Assembly: GCA_036788835.1 (NCBI GenBank)
Contig: DAIQMR010000007.1
Location: forward strand, 1 to 64,000
From: JALCSJ01 sp036788835
Lineage (GTDB): Bacteria; Bacillota; Negativicutes; Acidaminococcales; Acidaminococcaceae
Length of the DNA: 64,000 nucleotides
Direction: 5' to 3'
Shown: piece after piece, positions 6,358-15,360 of the stretch
How positions within the stretch are numbered: position 1 is the first letter of the stretch
How the letters are laid out: each line of letters starts with the position of its first letter
Translations under genes and position numbers: made by a program
Notes under the pieces: model-generated
What the model was told of the DNA's origin: nothing
What the model saw: only the letters and a program-made list of their open reading frames with translations
The model's database searches: none

Positions 6358-8229
6358 TTATTCCCCTTTCCTTTTGTCCATTTCCAGCTGAATCATGAGA
6401 ATGCTTACGTCTGCCGGGGAAACACCGGAAATACGGGAGGCTTGCCCTATAGACACAGGCCTGATTCTTTCCAGTTTTTCCTTGGCTTCGTTGGATAATT
6501 CTTTGATTGCACTGTAGTTTATGTTTTCCGGCAGCAGTTTGCTTTCTAATTTCAGGCTCCGTGCTACTTCCTGTCTTTGTTTGGTAATATAGCCCTGATA
6601 TTTAACCTGTATTTCTGCCTGTTCTGCCACTTCTTTGGGTAATCCCGGCAGATTAAAGGCTTCTGCCATTTTTGCATAGGTTATTTCTTTGCGGCGCAAC
6701 AGTTCCTCCAGGCTGACAGAGGACTTCAGGGGCACACTGCCCATAGCGGTGATTTTACCCTGGTTTTCTTCATTGGGAGAAATGTTTTCTTTAGACAAGG
6801 TATCCAGTGTTCTTTCTAGAAGGCCCCTTTTTGTTGTAAAAGCTCCATATCTAGCATCTGTAACCAGGCCTATGTCCCTGCCCTTTTGGGTTAACCGCAA
6901 ATCCGCATTATCATTACGCAGCAGCAGCCTGTATTCTGCTCTGGATGTCATCATTCTATAGGGTTCATCTGTGCCTTTGGTAACCAAATCATCAATCAAA
7001 ACACCGATATAGGCTTCGCTGCGTCCCAGAATCAAAGGTGGTTTGCCCTTTAATTTTAATGCCGCATTGATTCCTGCCATGAGGCCTTGGGCCGCCGCCT
7101 CTTCATAGCCACTGGTGCCGTTGCTTTGGCCGGCACTAAAGAGTCCCTTGATTCTCTTGTGTTCAAGGGATGGGGTTAATTGCAAAGGATCCAGGCAATC
7201 GTACTCTATAGCATATCCTGCTCTCATCATTTTGCAATGTTCCAGCCCGGGTATGGTCTGCATGAACTTGACCTGAATTTCTGCCGGCAAAGAAGAAGAC
7301 ATGCCCTGGACATAGGCCTCGTTAGTATGCAGTCCTTCCGGTTCAATGAAGAGCTGATGCCGTTCTTTATCGGCAAAGCGGACTATTTTTGATTCAATGG
7401 AAGGGCAATATCTGGGCCCCACTCCCTCTATGGTACCATTAAACATACAGCTGCGGCTGAGATTTTCCCTGATAATATCATGAGTCCGGTTATTGGTATA
7501 GGTCAAATAACAAGGAACCTGCTGTCTTTCTTTAATCTTACTGATAAAGGAGAAATTCAAAGTTTCCGGGTTGCCGTTCTGTATCTGCATTTTGTTATAG
7601 TCCAGGCTTCTGGCATCTACTCTGGCCGGTGTCCCTGTTTTGAAGCGCATTAGTTCCAGACCTGCCTTTTCCAAAGACCCTGTAAGATTCATGGCGCTGC
7701 GCTGGCCATTGGGCCCTGCCATATAGGCCACTTCTCCATAGAGTATTTTACCCCGCAAATAGGTTCCTGTAGCCAAAATTACAGTATCAGCCTCGAATAT
7801 CTCATTTGTTTCTGCCTTTACCCCTACTACTTGTCCATTTTCTACTATTATCTCGTCTATCATTAATTGTTTTACGTCCAAATTAGGCTGATTCTCTACT
7901 ACTTCTTTCACAATAGTATGATAGTACAGCTTATCTGCCTGAGCTCTCAGGGCGTGAACGGCATAGCCTTTACCGGTATTTAAAAGCCGCATCTGAATGC
8001 AGGCCTCATCGGCACAAATACCCATCTGCCCGCCTAAAGCATCTATTTCCCTCACCAGCTGCCCCTTGGCAGAGCCCCCTACAGAGGGATTGCAGGGCAT
8101 TAAGGCAATATTATCCATGGACAAAGTCGCCAGCAAAGTCTTCTGTCCCAGCCTGGCCGCGGCTAAAGCCGCCTCCACACCGGCGTGGCCGGCCCCCACT
8201 ACAACTACATTATAATGATCAACTATCAT
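6358..8229 (-). CDS. mnmG: tRNA U34 carboxymethylaminomethyl-modifying enzyme MnmG (GidA)
   Basis: The 623-residue FAD protein starts MIVDHYNVVVVGAGHAGVEAA; the ATG at 8229 is chosen over a 22-codon longer frame because AGGAGG lies about 10 bases upstream and the length then matches the family. GAGHAG (about 11-16) is the FAD dinucleotide motif. NPSVGGSAKGQLVREIDALGG, ATGTYLRGKI and GLFSAGQSNGTSGYEEAAAQG are signature segments. With MnmE it installs the 5-aminomethyl-type group on wobble U34. It sits between mnmE and rsmG. Confidence 0.97.
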   Translation of the reverse strand: MIVDHYNVVVVGAGHAGVEAALAAARLGQKTLLATLSMDNIALMPCNPSVGGSAKGQLVREIDALGGQMGICADEACIQMRLLNTGKGYAVHALRAQADKLYYHTIVKEVVENQPNLDVKQLMIDEIIVENGQVVGVKAETNEIFEADTVILATGTYLRGKILYGEVAYMAGPNGQRSAMNLTGSLEKAGLELMRFKTGTPARVDARSLDYNKMQIQNGNPETLNFSFISKIKERQQVPCYLTYTNNRTHDIIRENLSRSCMFNGTIEGVGPRYCPSIESKIVRFADKERHQLFIEPEGLHTNEAYVQGMSSSLPAEIQVKFMQTIPGLEHCKMMRAGYAIEYDCLDPLQLTPSLEHKRIKGLFSAGQSNGTSGYEEAAAQGLMAGINAALKLKGKPPLILGRSEAYIGVLIDDLVTKGTDEPYRMMTSRAEYRLLLRNDNADLRLTQKGRDIGLVTDARYGAFTTKRGLLERTLDTLSKENISPNEENQGKITAMGSVPLKSSVSLEELLRRKEITYAKMAEAFNLPGLPKEVAEQAEIQVKYQGYITKQRQEVARSLKLESKLLPENINYSAIKELSNEAKEKLERIRPVSIGQASRISGVSPADVSILMIQLEMDKRKGE

Positions 8230-8260
8230 GCTTTTAAGCCTCCTACCAATATGCAAAACT

Positions 8261-9631
8261 CTATTTGCCCAGACAGAATCTGGCGAAAATTTCATTGATA
8301 ACTTCGTCCGGCACTGCTTCCCCGGTGATCTCTCCCAGTTTGGCCATTGCCTCCCTGGTATCTATTTCTATACAGTCATAGGGCAATTGGTCATGAGCGC
8401 CTTGCCGGGCCTCCGATAAACAAGCTCTGGCCTCCCGCAGCAAATCCTCCTGCCGGGCATTCTGCACAAAGATGCCCTTCTCCGCAGAACCTTCCTGTCC
8501 ATAAACATAGCTCTGAAGCCATTCTATAAAGTTCTGGACTCCTTCTCCGGTTTTTACGGATAATTCCAGAATATTATCCTTGCCATATTCTTGCTCCAAA
8601 GGCGTCTTGTCTAGCTGGGCGGGCAAATCTCCCTTGTTAATAATTATCACATGCTCTTTATTTTTAATTAAATCCAGCAGCTCCCTGTCGGATTTATCCA
8701 AAGGTCCGGACCCGTCCAGTACCACAATGGCCAATTCCGCATCAGCTAGTATTTCCCTGGATTTTTGCACCCCGATTTTTTCCACATAATCCTCTGTTTC
8801 CCGCAGTCCCGCCGTATCTGCCAGAATAAGCGGCACTCCCTCGATGAGCATTTGCTCTTCAATCACATCCCGGGTAGTGCCCGGCACAGAAGAAACAATA
8901 GCCCTATCGCTCTTGAGCAGGCAGTTCAGCAGGCTGGACTTCCCTACATTGGGTTTGCCCACAATAGCCGTTCTCAGCCCTTCCCGCATGATTCGTCCCG
9001 TGTGGGCATGAGCCAAAAGCTCGTCAATGGCTCCCATGGCAGTGCCAATGCCCTCGGCCACCTTCCCGTAGGTTACCGCCTCAATATCGTCTTCCGGATA
9101 ATCTATGGTTGCCTCCAAATGTACGATTAGATCTTTTAAGCCTTTCCGGATTATGCTCACCTGCCGGGACAACTGTCCCTTTTGGGCACGAATGGCCACA
9201 GACAAAGCCTGAGAGCTTCTGGCCCGGATGATATCCATAACAGCTTCTGCTTCCGTTAGGTCCAACCTGCCGTTTAAAAAGGCCCGTTTGGTGAATTCTC
9301 CCGGTTCCGCCGGCTGCGCTCCTACCCGGTAGGTTAAAGCCAAAATACACTTTAAGGCCTCTACTCCGCCATGACACTGGATTTCCACCACATCTTCACC
9401 GGTATAGGAATGGGGTCCCGGCATGAAAACAGCCAGCACTTCGTCCACAATATTCTTCTCTTCATCCACAATATGGCCATAGGTCAAATGCCTGGCCGCC
9501 TTTAAACTCAAAGGGCCCTTCCCTTGAAATATGGAATTTGCTAAATCCAAGGCCTTTGGCCCGCTGATCCTGATGATACCTACGGCGCCTTCTCCCAAGG
9601 CCGTAGCAATCGCACTAATGGTCTCTTCCAT
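8261..9631 (-). CDS. mnmE: tRNA modification GTPase MnmE (TrmE)
   Basis: A 456-residue protein with an N-terminal folate-binding domain (about 1-120, SAIATALGEGAVGIIRISG), helical domain, inserted G domain and C-terminal tail ending CLGK, the family's C(I/L)GK motif with the needed cysteine. G motifs: GKPNVGKSSLLN, DTAGLRET and NKGDL. The ATG at 9631 with GGAGG five bases upstream is preferred to an in-frame TTG four codons earlier. A terminator separates it from jag. Confidence 0.97.
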   Translation of the reverse strand: MEETISAIATALGEGAVGIIRISGPKALDLANSIFQGKGPLSLKAARHLTYGHIVDEEKNIVDEVLAVFMPGPHSYTGEDVVEIQCHGGVEALKCILALTYRVGAQPAEPGEFTKRAFLNGRLDLTEAEAVMDIIRARSSQALSVAIRAQKGQLSRQVSIIRKGLKDLIVHLEATIDYPEDDIEAVTYGKVAEGIGTAMGAIDELLAHAHTGRIMREGLRTAIVGKPNVGKSSLLNCLLKSDRAIVSSVPGTTRDVIEEQMLIEGVPLILADTAGLRETEDYVEKIGVQKSREILADAELAIVVLDGSGPLDKSDRELLDLIKNKEHVIIINKGDLPAQLDKTPLEQEYGKDNILELSVKTGEGVQNFIEWLQSYVYGQEGSAEKGIFVQNARQEDLLREARACLSEARQGAHDQLPYDCIEIDTREAMAKLGEITGEAVPDEVINEIFARFCLGK

Positions 9632-9641
9632 GATTACCTCC

Positions 9642-9684
9642 AAAAAAAAGACTCCTGGCAGATGTAATAATCACCGGAGTCTTT
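9642..9684 (-). terminator. Terminator between jag and mnmE
   Basis: On the minus strand AAAGACTCC (9676-9684) pairs with GGAGTCTTT (9647-9655), followed by more T to 9642. The T run abuts the mnmE ribosome site, so readthrough here could set mnmE expression. Confidence 0.75.
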
Positions 9685-9762
9685 GACACTCTACTGTACA
9701 ATATGCAATTAATTTTCTAAAGCCTCTATACGAGGGTCGCTGTTTTCCCGCTTCTCATGTAT

Positions 9763-10518
9763 TTATTCTTTGTCTTTCAAGGCAATTATGACCTTGCGAT
9801 AAGGCTCTTCGCCCTCGCTATATGTTATGACCTCCGGATCATCCTGCAAGGACATATGTATCAGCTTCCGCTCGTAAGGATTCATGGGCTCTAAGGCCGC
9901 TTTGATTTTATTTCTCTTCACCTTGGCAGCCAGGCTCTGAGCCAGTCTTTCCAATGTTTCCTGGCGGCGTTTACGATAATCTTCCGCGTCCAGGATGATG
10001 CGCACTCTCTCTTTGGTGTGCTTATTGGCTACCAGATTGGTTAAATACTGTAAGGAATCCAAGGTTTGGCCGTGTTTGCCGATTAATACTCCCAGCCCTG
10101 CTCCGTGCAATTTGAACATGGTGCCGCTTTCTTCCTTGGCAAAGAACTTTTCAATAGTAACATCCATACCCATGGATTGGAATAATTTGTGTAAAAATTC
10201 TCTGGCTTCCCCAACCGCCGCCGCTTTTTCTGCTGCGTCCTCGGGACTTTCTGTTTTAACTTCGGTATGAACGGCCTCCGGAGCTTCTGTTTCTACCGGT
10301 GCTGCCACCGTTGCCGGTGCTTTGGTTTCGCCTGCTGCTGAGTCATCATGCAAAGTAACCCTCACTCTGGCTTCCCGTCCTCCGAAAAGACCAAATAAGG
10401 AACCTTTGGATGCTGTTAGTATTTCTATTTCTACTTGATCACGAGGCACATTTAATTCTTCTAAAGCTGCTTGCACAGCTTCATCAGCTGTTTTTCCGGT
10501 TTTTTCTACAACTTTCAT
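9763..10518 (-). CDS. khpB: RNA-binding protein Jag/KhpB (SpoIIIJ-associated)
   Basis: A 251-residue protein with three domains: Jag-N (about 1-55, VVEKTGKTADEAVQAALEELNV), an alanine/glutamate-rich linker (about 65-100), a KH domain with LIGKHGQTLDSLQYL, and a C-terminal R3H domain (NPYERKLIHMSLQDDPEV...). It follows yidC as in most Firmicutes. KhpB proteins bind RNA with KhpA and affect cell division and wall synthesis in streptococci; the role here is by family only. Confidence 0.95.
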   Translation of the reverse strand: MKVVEKTGKTADEAVQAALEELNVPRDQVEIEILTASKGSLFGLFGGREARVRVTLHDDSAAGETKAPATVAAPVETEAPEAVHTEVKTESPEDAAEKAAAVGEAREFLHKLFQSMGMDVTIEKFFAKEESGTMFKLHGAGLGVLIGKHGQTLDSLQYLTNLVANKHTKERVRIILDAEDYRKRRQETLERLAQSLAAKVKRNKIKAALEPMNPYERKLIHMSLQDDPEVITYSEGEEPYRKVIIALKDKE

Positions 10519-10546
10519 CGTTTTACCTCCTAATCCCGCCTTTATT

Positions 10547-11179
10547 CTATGCTTTCTTCGTCATAATAGCTTGTTGAGCAATCTGCATTATGTTCATAAC
10601 AACCCAGTATAAAACTAAGCCGGCAGGAAACTTAATACTGATATAACCAATGAAAATCGGCATAAAATACAACATGATTTTGCCTTGAGCGGCATTGGAA
10701 CCTTCGCCGGAAGGCATGGTCTGCTTGGACTGAATGAATGTAGTCAGGGCAGAGAGGATGGGCAAAATATACAGGGGATCCGGATCGGCAATACTGGACA
10801 TCCAGAGGAAGTTAGCAGGCCCGATGTAATTAAAATCCCTGATACCGTAGAAAATACCAATCATAATAGGCATTTGTACAATCAGCGGCAGACAGCCGGC
10901 TAGGGGATTGACCCCTTCTTCCTTGTACAATTCACCTAATTTGGCATTTAAAGTTGCCTTATCATCTTTGTATTTTTCCTGCAGGGCCTTCATCTTAGGC
11001 TGCATAGCAGACATTGCTTTTGTAGAAGCAATCTGTTTCGCCGTTAAAGGGTAGAGGACTATTTTGACCAAAACAGTCATAAGAATAATGGCTAAGCCAT
11101 AGTTAGGAAAGCCCAGTGTCTGGGTAAAACTATAAATAACTTTGACAAATTCTTGAACCATCGAGCTTAAAAATTCCAA
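10547..11179 (-). CDS. yidC: Membrane protein insertase YidC/OxaA
   Basis: A 210-residue YidC of the short Gram-positive type with five predicted membrane segments. It lacks the large periplasmic domain of E. coli YidC and has no lipobox cysteine at the N-terminus. The conserved YPLTAKQIASTKAM segment and cytoplasmic hairpin (MQPKMKALQEKYKDDKATLN) are present, with the hydrophilic-groove arginine analog replaced in context by K near ALTVLVKIVLYPL. The start is TTG at 11179 with AAGGAG about 8-9 bases upstream. It inserts membrane proteins alone or with SecYEG. Confidence 0.95.
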   Translation of the reverse strand: MEFLSSMVQEFVKVIYSFTQTLGFPNYGLAIILMTVLVKIVLYPLTAKQIASTKAMSAMQPKMKALQEKYKDDKATLNAKLGELYKEEGVNPLAGCLPLIVQMPIMIGIFYGIRDFNYIGPANFLWMSSIADPDPLYILPILSALTTFIQSKQTMPSGEGSNAAQGKIMLYFMPIFIGYISIKFPAGLVLYWVVMNIMQIAQQAIMTKKA

Positions 11180-11230
11180 AATATCACTCCTTAATTTGTT
11201 CTCTGATTTTACTCATTGCCGCCCGGGTCC

Positions 11231-11440
11231 TCAAGGTACAGGATCATAGCCGCCTTTATGATAGGGGTGACATTTTAGGATCCGTTTCACGGCCAAAAAT
11301 CCACCCTTTAAAAAACCATATTTTTCCACAGCTTCCAAAGCATACTGGGAGCAAGTGGGATAAAACCTGCAATGAGGAGGGAAGAGGGGTGAAATACATT
11401 TTTGATAAAAACGTATTAGCACAATCGCTATCTGTTTCAT
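11231..11440 (-). CDS. yidD: Membrane protein insertion efficiency factor YidD
   Basis: A 69-residue protein starting MKQIAIVLIRFYQKCISP. The ATG at 11440 with GGAAGG upstream is chosen over a longer frame running into rnpA. The three cysteines in KCISPLFPPHCRFYPTCSQYA and the HPYHKGGYDPVP end are the family signature. It is membrane associated and helps YidC-dependent insertion. It lies between rnpA (10-base gap) and yidC, the standard order. Confidence 0.95.
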   Translation of the reverse strand: MKQIAIVLIRFYQKCISPLFPPHCRFYPTCSQYALEAVEKYGFLKGGFLAVKRILKCHPYHKGGYDPVP

Positions 11441-11450
11441 AGAACCTTCC

Positions 11451-11816
11451 TTATTTTCCCCGTAAAAGTCCGGCCTTGGCGGCCAAACGGTTAAACACAC
11501 GCTCAAAGGTTGATAAATCCCCATGGGCAAGCCTTTGTCTGGCCACCCAGATAATAGATACCGGTTGAGAAAGCTCCTGCTGATGGGTCCGATAGGTTTC
11601 CCGCATTAATCTTTTCACTCGGTTGCGAACCACAGCGTTACCGATTCTTTTGCCTACGGCCAGACCGATTTTGCCTTGTCCGTCCCCAGAGGGGAGAATA
11701 TAAAAAACTCCGTAAGAATCAACCACCGAACGGCCACTCTTATATATCTTCTGAAATAAAAGAGCAGCTTTTACACGCTGTATTTTTGTGAATTTACCAT
11801 ACTTTTTCTTTTCCAA
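11451..11816 (-). CDS. rnpA: Ribonuclease P protein component
   Basis: A 121-residue basic protein with the RNR motif GNAVVRNRVKRLMRETYR at about residues 59-76, the RNase P RNA contact region. It supports RNase P in removing tRNA 5' leaders. The start is TTG at 11816 (TTG GAA AAG AAA). It follows rpmH across a hairpin at 11845-11862. Confidence 0.95.
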   Translation of the reverse strand: MEKKKYGKFTKIQRVKAALLFQKIYKSGRSVVDSYGVFYILPSGDGQGKIGLAVGKRIGNAVVRNRVKRLMRETYRTHQQELSQPVSIIWVARQRLAHGDLSTFERVFNRLAAKAGLLRGK

Positions 11817-11844
11817 GGACTTATACCGTCTGCATTAGAAAATA

Positions 11845-11862
11845 GGCCGCTTTCAGGCGGCC
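11845..11862 (-). terminator. Hairpin between rpmH and rnpA
   Basis: GGCCGC and GCGGCC form a compact stem with a 6-base loop; on the minus strand it is followed by TATTTTC. It may partly end rpmH transcription so that far more L34 than RnpA message is made. Confidence 0.55.
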
Positions 11863-11872
11863 CATTTACATA

Positions 11873-12007
11873 TTATGCAGACAACTTCTTTCTGCCTTTT
11901 ACGCGTCTTCTTTTTAAGACTTGTTGTCCACCTTTGGTTTTCATTCTTTCTCTAAAACCGTGGGTCCTTTTTCTCCTGGTATTGTTAGGTTGAAAAGTTC
12001 TCTTCAT
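11873..12007 (-). CDS. rpmH: Ribosomal protein L34
   Basis: A 44-residue very basic protein starting MKRTFQPNNTRRKRTHGFRE and ending VKGRKKLSA, full length for L34. An AAGGAGG ribosome site is just upstream (about 12014-12020). It heads the rpmH-rnpA-yidD-yidC-jag group next to oriC. Its likely promoter is about 245 bases upstream, so the message has a leader of about 235 bases that contains a transposon relic. Confidence 0.97.
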   Translation of the reverse strand: MKRTFQPNNTRRKRTHGFRERMKTKGGQQVLKRRRVKGRKKLSA

Positions 12008-12071
12008 GCTTACTTACCTCCTTGCCAAAATCTTTGTTTAAAAAAACAGTATTTTACCGTTTTTGACAGCT

Positions 12072-12220
12072 TTGAACTTCCCGCCACTGAAATAACGAGA
12101 TTCTTGCTTCACTGACGATTGCGCATAACACAAGCGTTTGCGCCTTACATCATCTCCACAAGCGTCATTTTCCGTAGTTCCTACGGTAGTTGAATCTTTA
12201 CATGCCGCCTCGGCTCCTTT
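12072..12220 (-). pseudogene. Relic B: tnpB 3' end inside the rpmH leader
   Basis: The minus strand reads STTVGTTENDACGDDVRR then LCYAQSSVKQESRYFSGG, homologous to relic A (30 of 40 residues) and to the C-terminus of IS605 OrfB/TnpB. The frame is open from 12220 back to a stop at 12038, with an in-frame TGA at 12221-12223. The right-end hairpin has decayed, but TTCAA still follows it. The copy lies wholly between a consensus promoter and the rpmH ribosome site and is transcribed in its sense direction. Confidence 0.68.
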
Positions 12221-12249
12221 TCAAACACGCCTAATCGACAGCTATCAAG

Positions 12250-12278
12250 ATTATAAGTTAGAAACACAAAACTGTCAA
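12250..12278 (-). promoter_or_regulatory. Consensus sigma-70 promoter of rpmH
   Basis: On the minus strand TTGACA (12273-12278) and TATAAT (12250-12255) are both perfect and 17 bases apart. It lies in the oriC region, reading away from dnaA. Confidence 0.85.
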
Positions 12279-12324
12279 CATTAAAACATATTTTTTCTAA
12301 ATTTCCCTTTTTGGGCGGAAAAAG

Positions 12325-12600
12325 TTATCCACAAAAGAAAAATTTTTTGCTGTTTTTTTCTTCAGCCTCTTAAAAACTTTCTATCCATAAAATACTGCCA
12401 TCGAGTAGGGGATGGTATCTTAAAGTTATCCACAGCTGTTTATAACAAGAGGATTTTTTCCTCTCCTTGTTGATAACTTTTCTCAAGCGGATTATTACTT
12501 GTTGAAAAGACTGTTTACCATTTGAAGTTATACACAGATAAAAAAATTATGCACAGAAAAAACGTTTTTCTTTTTAAGGCTAAATGTTGTATAATATACA
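12325..12600. other. oriC, upstream DnaA-box cluster and dnaA promoter
   Basis: DnaA boxes seen: TTATCCACA at 12325-12333 and 12426-12434, TGTTGATAA (reverse) at 12468-12476, TTATACACA at 12528-12536 and TTATGCACA at 12547-12555. The stretch between is AT-rich. A -10 element TATAAT for dnaA is at 12590-12595, and the last two boxes sit where they could repress it. With the downstream cluster this makes a bipartite origin of the Bacillus kind. Confidence 0.88.
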
Positions 12601-12630
12601 AGCGATTAACAGAAAAAGGAAGACCCGAAA

Positions 12631-13995
12631 ATGAATAATATAAACATGTCCCAAATCTGGAACTCTTTTTTAGAAAAGATAGCCCAGAGTCCCGATCAAC
12701 CTGGTTATACCAAATGGATTAAAACAGCAGCGCCTACCAGTCTGACCGGCGATGCTTTAACTATTACTGTGGATAATCTTTTTACCAAAGAATGGCTTGA
12801 GAACAAATATAAAAATGAATTAGAGGCTTTGATCAGTACAATTTGCCAGAAAGAAATGAAACTGCAAATCCTGGCAGCTCAGGAAAAAACTGAACCTCAA
12901 CCTTCACTTTTCCCTGCAGAACAGCCCGCCGTCCAGCAAAAGCCCACGTCTTCCTACCGGGAAGAGCCTTTTCATTCCAACCTGGTAGGGAAATATGTCT
13001 TTGAAAACTTTGTTATAGGCAATTCCAATAGATTTGCCCATGCCGCTGCCCTGGCTGTAGCCGAGGCCCCGGCCAAAGTTTACAATCCTTTATTTCTCTA
13101 CAGTGCCTCCGGACTGGGGAAAACTCATTTAATGCATGCCATTGGCAACAGAATTTTAAAAAATAACCCGGAAATGAAAGTTCTGTATATTTCCAGCGAA
13201 ACCTTTACTAATGAGCTGATTAATTCCATTCAAAACAATTCCACAGAAGCTTTTCGCAATAAATATCGTAATATTGACGTACTGCTCATTGATGATATTC
13301 AATTCTTAAGGAAAAAAGAAAGTACCCAGGAAGAATTCTTCCATACTTTTGAAGCTCTGCACAGAGCAGATAAGCAAATTATTATAACCAGCGATAGAAA
13401 ACCTTCAGAATTGGATACTCTGGAAGAAAGATTAACCAGCAGATTCGGCTGGGGGCTTATTGCCGATATTCAGCCGCCTGATTTGGAAACTCGTATGGCC
13501 ATTCTTCATAATATGGCTGCCAAAGACGATATTCCCTTTCCTAAAGATGTTATTCTCCTTATGGCCAGTTCTATTACTAAAAACATTCGTGAATTAGAAG
13601 GGGCCTACACCAAAGTTATCGCTTATTCTCATTTTTCCCAGAAACCCATTACTATAGATTTAACTAAAAATGCTTTAAAGGATTTTAATCTCGATACTGC
13701 CCAAAAAATAATTTCCGTAGACGCTATTCAACAAATGGTAGCAGCTAGATTTAAAATCAGAAAAGATGATTTTCTGGCGAAAAAAAGAACGAGAAATGTA
13801 GCCTTTCCCAGACAGATAGCCATGTATTTATGCAGGGAACTGACAGATTACTCTTTGCCGAGAATAGGGGATTTTTTCGGAGGCAGGGATCATACCACGG
13901 TTATTCATGCCTGTGAGAAAATTTCTAAAGATATGGCAATTGATCCACATTTAAAATCTCTCATAGAAGAAATGGCTGAACGTTTAAAAAAATAG
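12631..13995 (+). CDS. dnaA: Chromosomal replication initiator DnaA
   Basis: A 454-residue AAA+ protein. Domain I is at about 1-85, then a short linker rich in Q and P. The ATPase core begins near NLVGKYVFENFVIG, with Walker A ASGLGKTH, Walker B VLLIDDIQFL and sensor 1 IIITSDRKPSEL. The C-terminal HTH signature GGRDHTTVIHACEKI binds DnaA boxes. AAGGAAG lies 9 bases before the start. Clusters of boxes on both sides of the gene show it lies within oriC. Confidence 0.98.
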   Translation: MNNINMSQIWNSFLEKIAQSPDQPGYTKWIKTAAPTSLTGDALTITVDNLFTKEWLENKYKNELEALISTICQKEMKLQILAAQEKTEPQPSLFPAEQPAVQQKPTSSYREEPFHSNLVGKYVFENFVIGNSNRFAHAAALAVAEAPAKVYNPLFLYSASGLGKTHLMHAIGNRILKNNPEMKVLYISSETFTNELINSIQNNSTEAFRNKYRNIDVLLIDDIQFLRKKESTQEEFFHTFEALHRADKQIIITSDRKPSELDTLEERLTSRFGWGLIADIQPPDLETRMAILHNMAAKDDIPFPKDVILLMASSITKNIRELEGAYTKVIAYSHFSQKPITIDLTKNALKDFNLDTAQKIISVDAIQQMVAARFKIRKDDFLAKKRTRNVAFPRQIAMYLCRELTDYSLPRIGDFFGGRDHTTVIHACEKISKDMAIDPHLKSLIEEMAERLKK

Positions 13996-14210
13996 TTATC
14001 AACAGTTCGTGGATAAACCTGTGAAAAAGCTGTGAGTAAACTTGTGTATAAGTTCAATAAGAGAAAAATTTGTTAATATGTTTATAACCAACAACAAGTT
14101 ATCTACAACTTTTTTACCAAAAAAATCTAGATAAAATGCGGTTCTAAACCACTTTTCCACATATCCACAAAGCCTAATACTACTAATACTATTTTTTATA
14201 AAATATAAAG
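13996..14210. other. oriC, downstream DnaA boxes and unwinding element with DnaA-trio-like repeats
   Basis: Between dnaA and dnaN lie boxes TTATCAACA (13996-14004), TGTGTATAA (14043-14051), TTATCTACA (14099-14107), TTTTCCACA (14153-14161) and ATATCCACA (14161-14169). The last two touch, and after a short AAGCC spacer come triplets CTA ATA CTA CTA ATA CTA (14174-14191), then a very AT-rich run. Closely spaced boxes, a GC spacer and 3'-GAT-type trios are the layout of the B. subtilis basal unwinding system, so strand opening probably starts here. Confidence 0.75.
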
Positions 14211-14243
14211 ATAATAGATAATAAATCCTTAAGGAGGAAAAAA

Positions 14244-15356
14244 ATGAAATTTTCATGTGAAAGTACCATATTGGCAAAAGAGGTAAATATTGTCAAAAAA
14301 GCTATTGCCTCCAGTCCTAATGCACCTATTTTTTCCGGTATCCATTTAATTTTGCAAAGTAATGCTTTAGAAATTATTGCTATGGATGTAAATTTTTTTA
14401 TGAGTGATATCTGTGAAGTTCAGGGAGAAAGTGATGGAGATATTTTAGTTCCCGCCAGATCATTTTCCGATTTGTTGGCAAAATTTGACAAGGAAACTAT
14501 TTTTCTGGAAAAAAATGACACTGATACCGAGTTAAACATTACTTCTCAAAAGGGTAAATTCAGCATCCCTCTGATGGAAAAAGACGATTATCCGCCCTTT
14601 CCCGAATTTGCCGCAGACAAAGCCCTTGTTTTCCCGGAAGAAAAAATCAGTGATTTAATTAAAAAGACTATTTATGCTTGTTCTACTGATGAGAGCAGAC
14701 CGCTTTTTACCGGTGTTTTAATGGAGAAGAAGGGCAATAGCATTACTTGTGTAGGTACTAATACTCATAGGCTGGCAATTAAGACAGTTACTTTGGATAA
14801 TGCTGATGATACTGAGTATTCTATGATTATTCCTTCTCGTTTATTAAAAGAAATTGCCAATAATTTAAATAAGGATATCCCGGAAGATGTGGAATTATCT
14901 TTACAGCACAGACAGATTCAGGTAAAAATAGGCAGCTTGAAAATTATATCCAGCCTGATTGAAGGGTCTTTCCCCAATTACCGTCGGGTTGTTCCTCCTA
15001 ATTTTTCCACGAAAGTTACATTCACTTGTCAGGATATGGAAAAAGCTGTACAGAGAGTTTCTCTGTTTTCTAAAGACGATTATAATATTGTTCGTATGAC
15101 TATCGGTAAAGATAATATTATTTTAACCAGTGGTATCAGCGATTTAGGACAAGGCAAAGAAGTAGTGGATTGTACCACTTCCGGAGACGGTTTAAATATT
15201 GCTTTTAATTCTAAATATTTAATGGATATTCTTAAAAATTCAGGAAGTGAAGGGATTTCCATGGAAATGAATAATTCCTTAAGCCCTGCCTGCCTGCGTC
15301 CTATCAGTGAAGAAGATTATTTGTATATCGTTACTCCTGTAAGGGTAATATTCTAA
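14244..15356 (+). CDS. dnaN: DNA polymerase III sliding clamp (beta)
   Basis: A 370-residue protein with the three-domain clamp layout, starting MKFSCESTILAKEVNIVKKAI. Recognisable segments are GTNTHRLAIKT near the middle and the C-terminal end YIVTPVRVIF, close to the usual PVR/PMRL finish that forms the peptide-binding cleft. AAGGAGG lies about 8 bases before the ATG. It is separated from dnaA by the unwinding region and followed five bases later by recF. Confidence 0.97.
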   Translation: MKFSCESTILAKEVNIVKKAIASSPNAPIFSGIHLILQSNALEIIAMDVNFFMSDICEVQGESDGDILVPARSFSDLLAKFDKETIFLEKNDTDTELNITSQKGKFSIPLMEKDDYPPFPEFAADKALVFPEEKISDLIKKTIYACSTDESRPLFTGVLMEKKGNSITCVGTNTHRLAIKTVTLDNADDTEYSMIIPSRLLKEIANNLNKDIPEDVELSLQHRQIQVKIGSLKIISSLIEGSFPNYRRVVPPNFSTKVTFTCQDMEKAVQRVSLFSKDDYNIVRMTIGKDNIILTSGISDLGQGKEVVDCTTSGDGLNIAFNSKYLMDILKNSGSEGISMEMNNSLSPACLRPISEEDYLYIVTPVRVIF

Positions 15357-15360
15357 GCTT

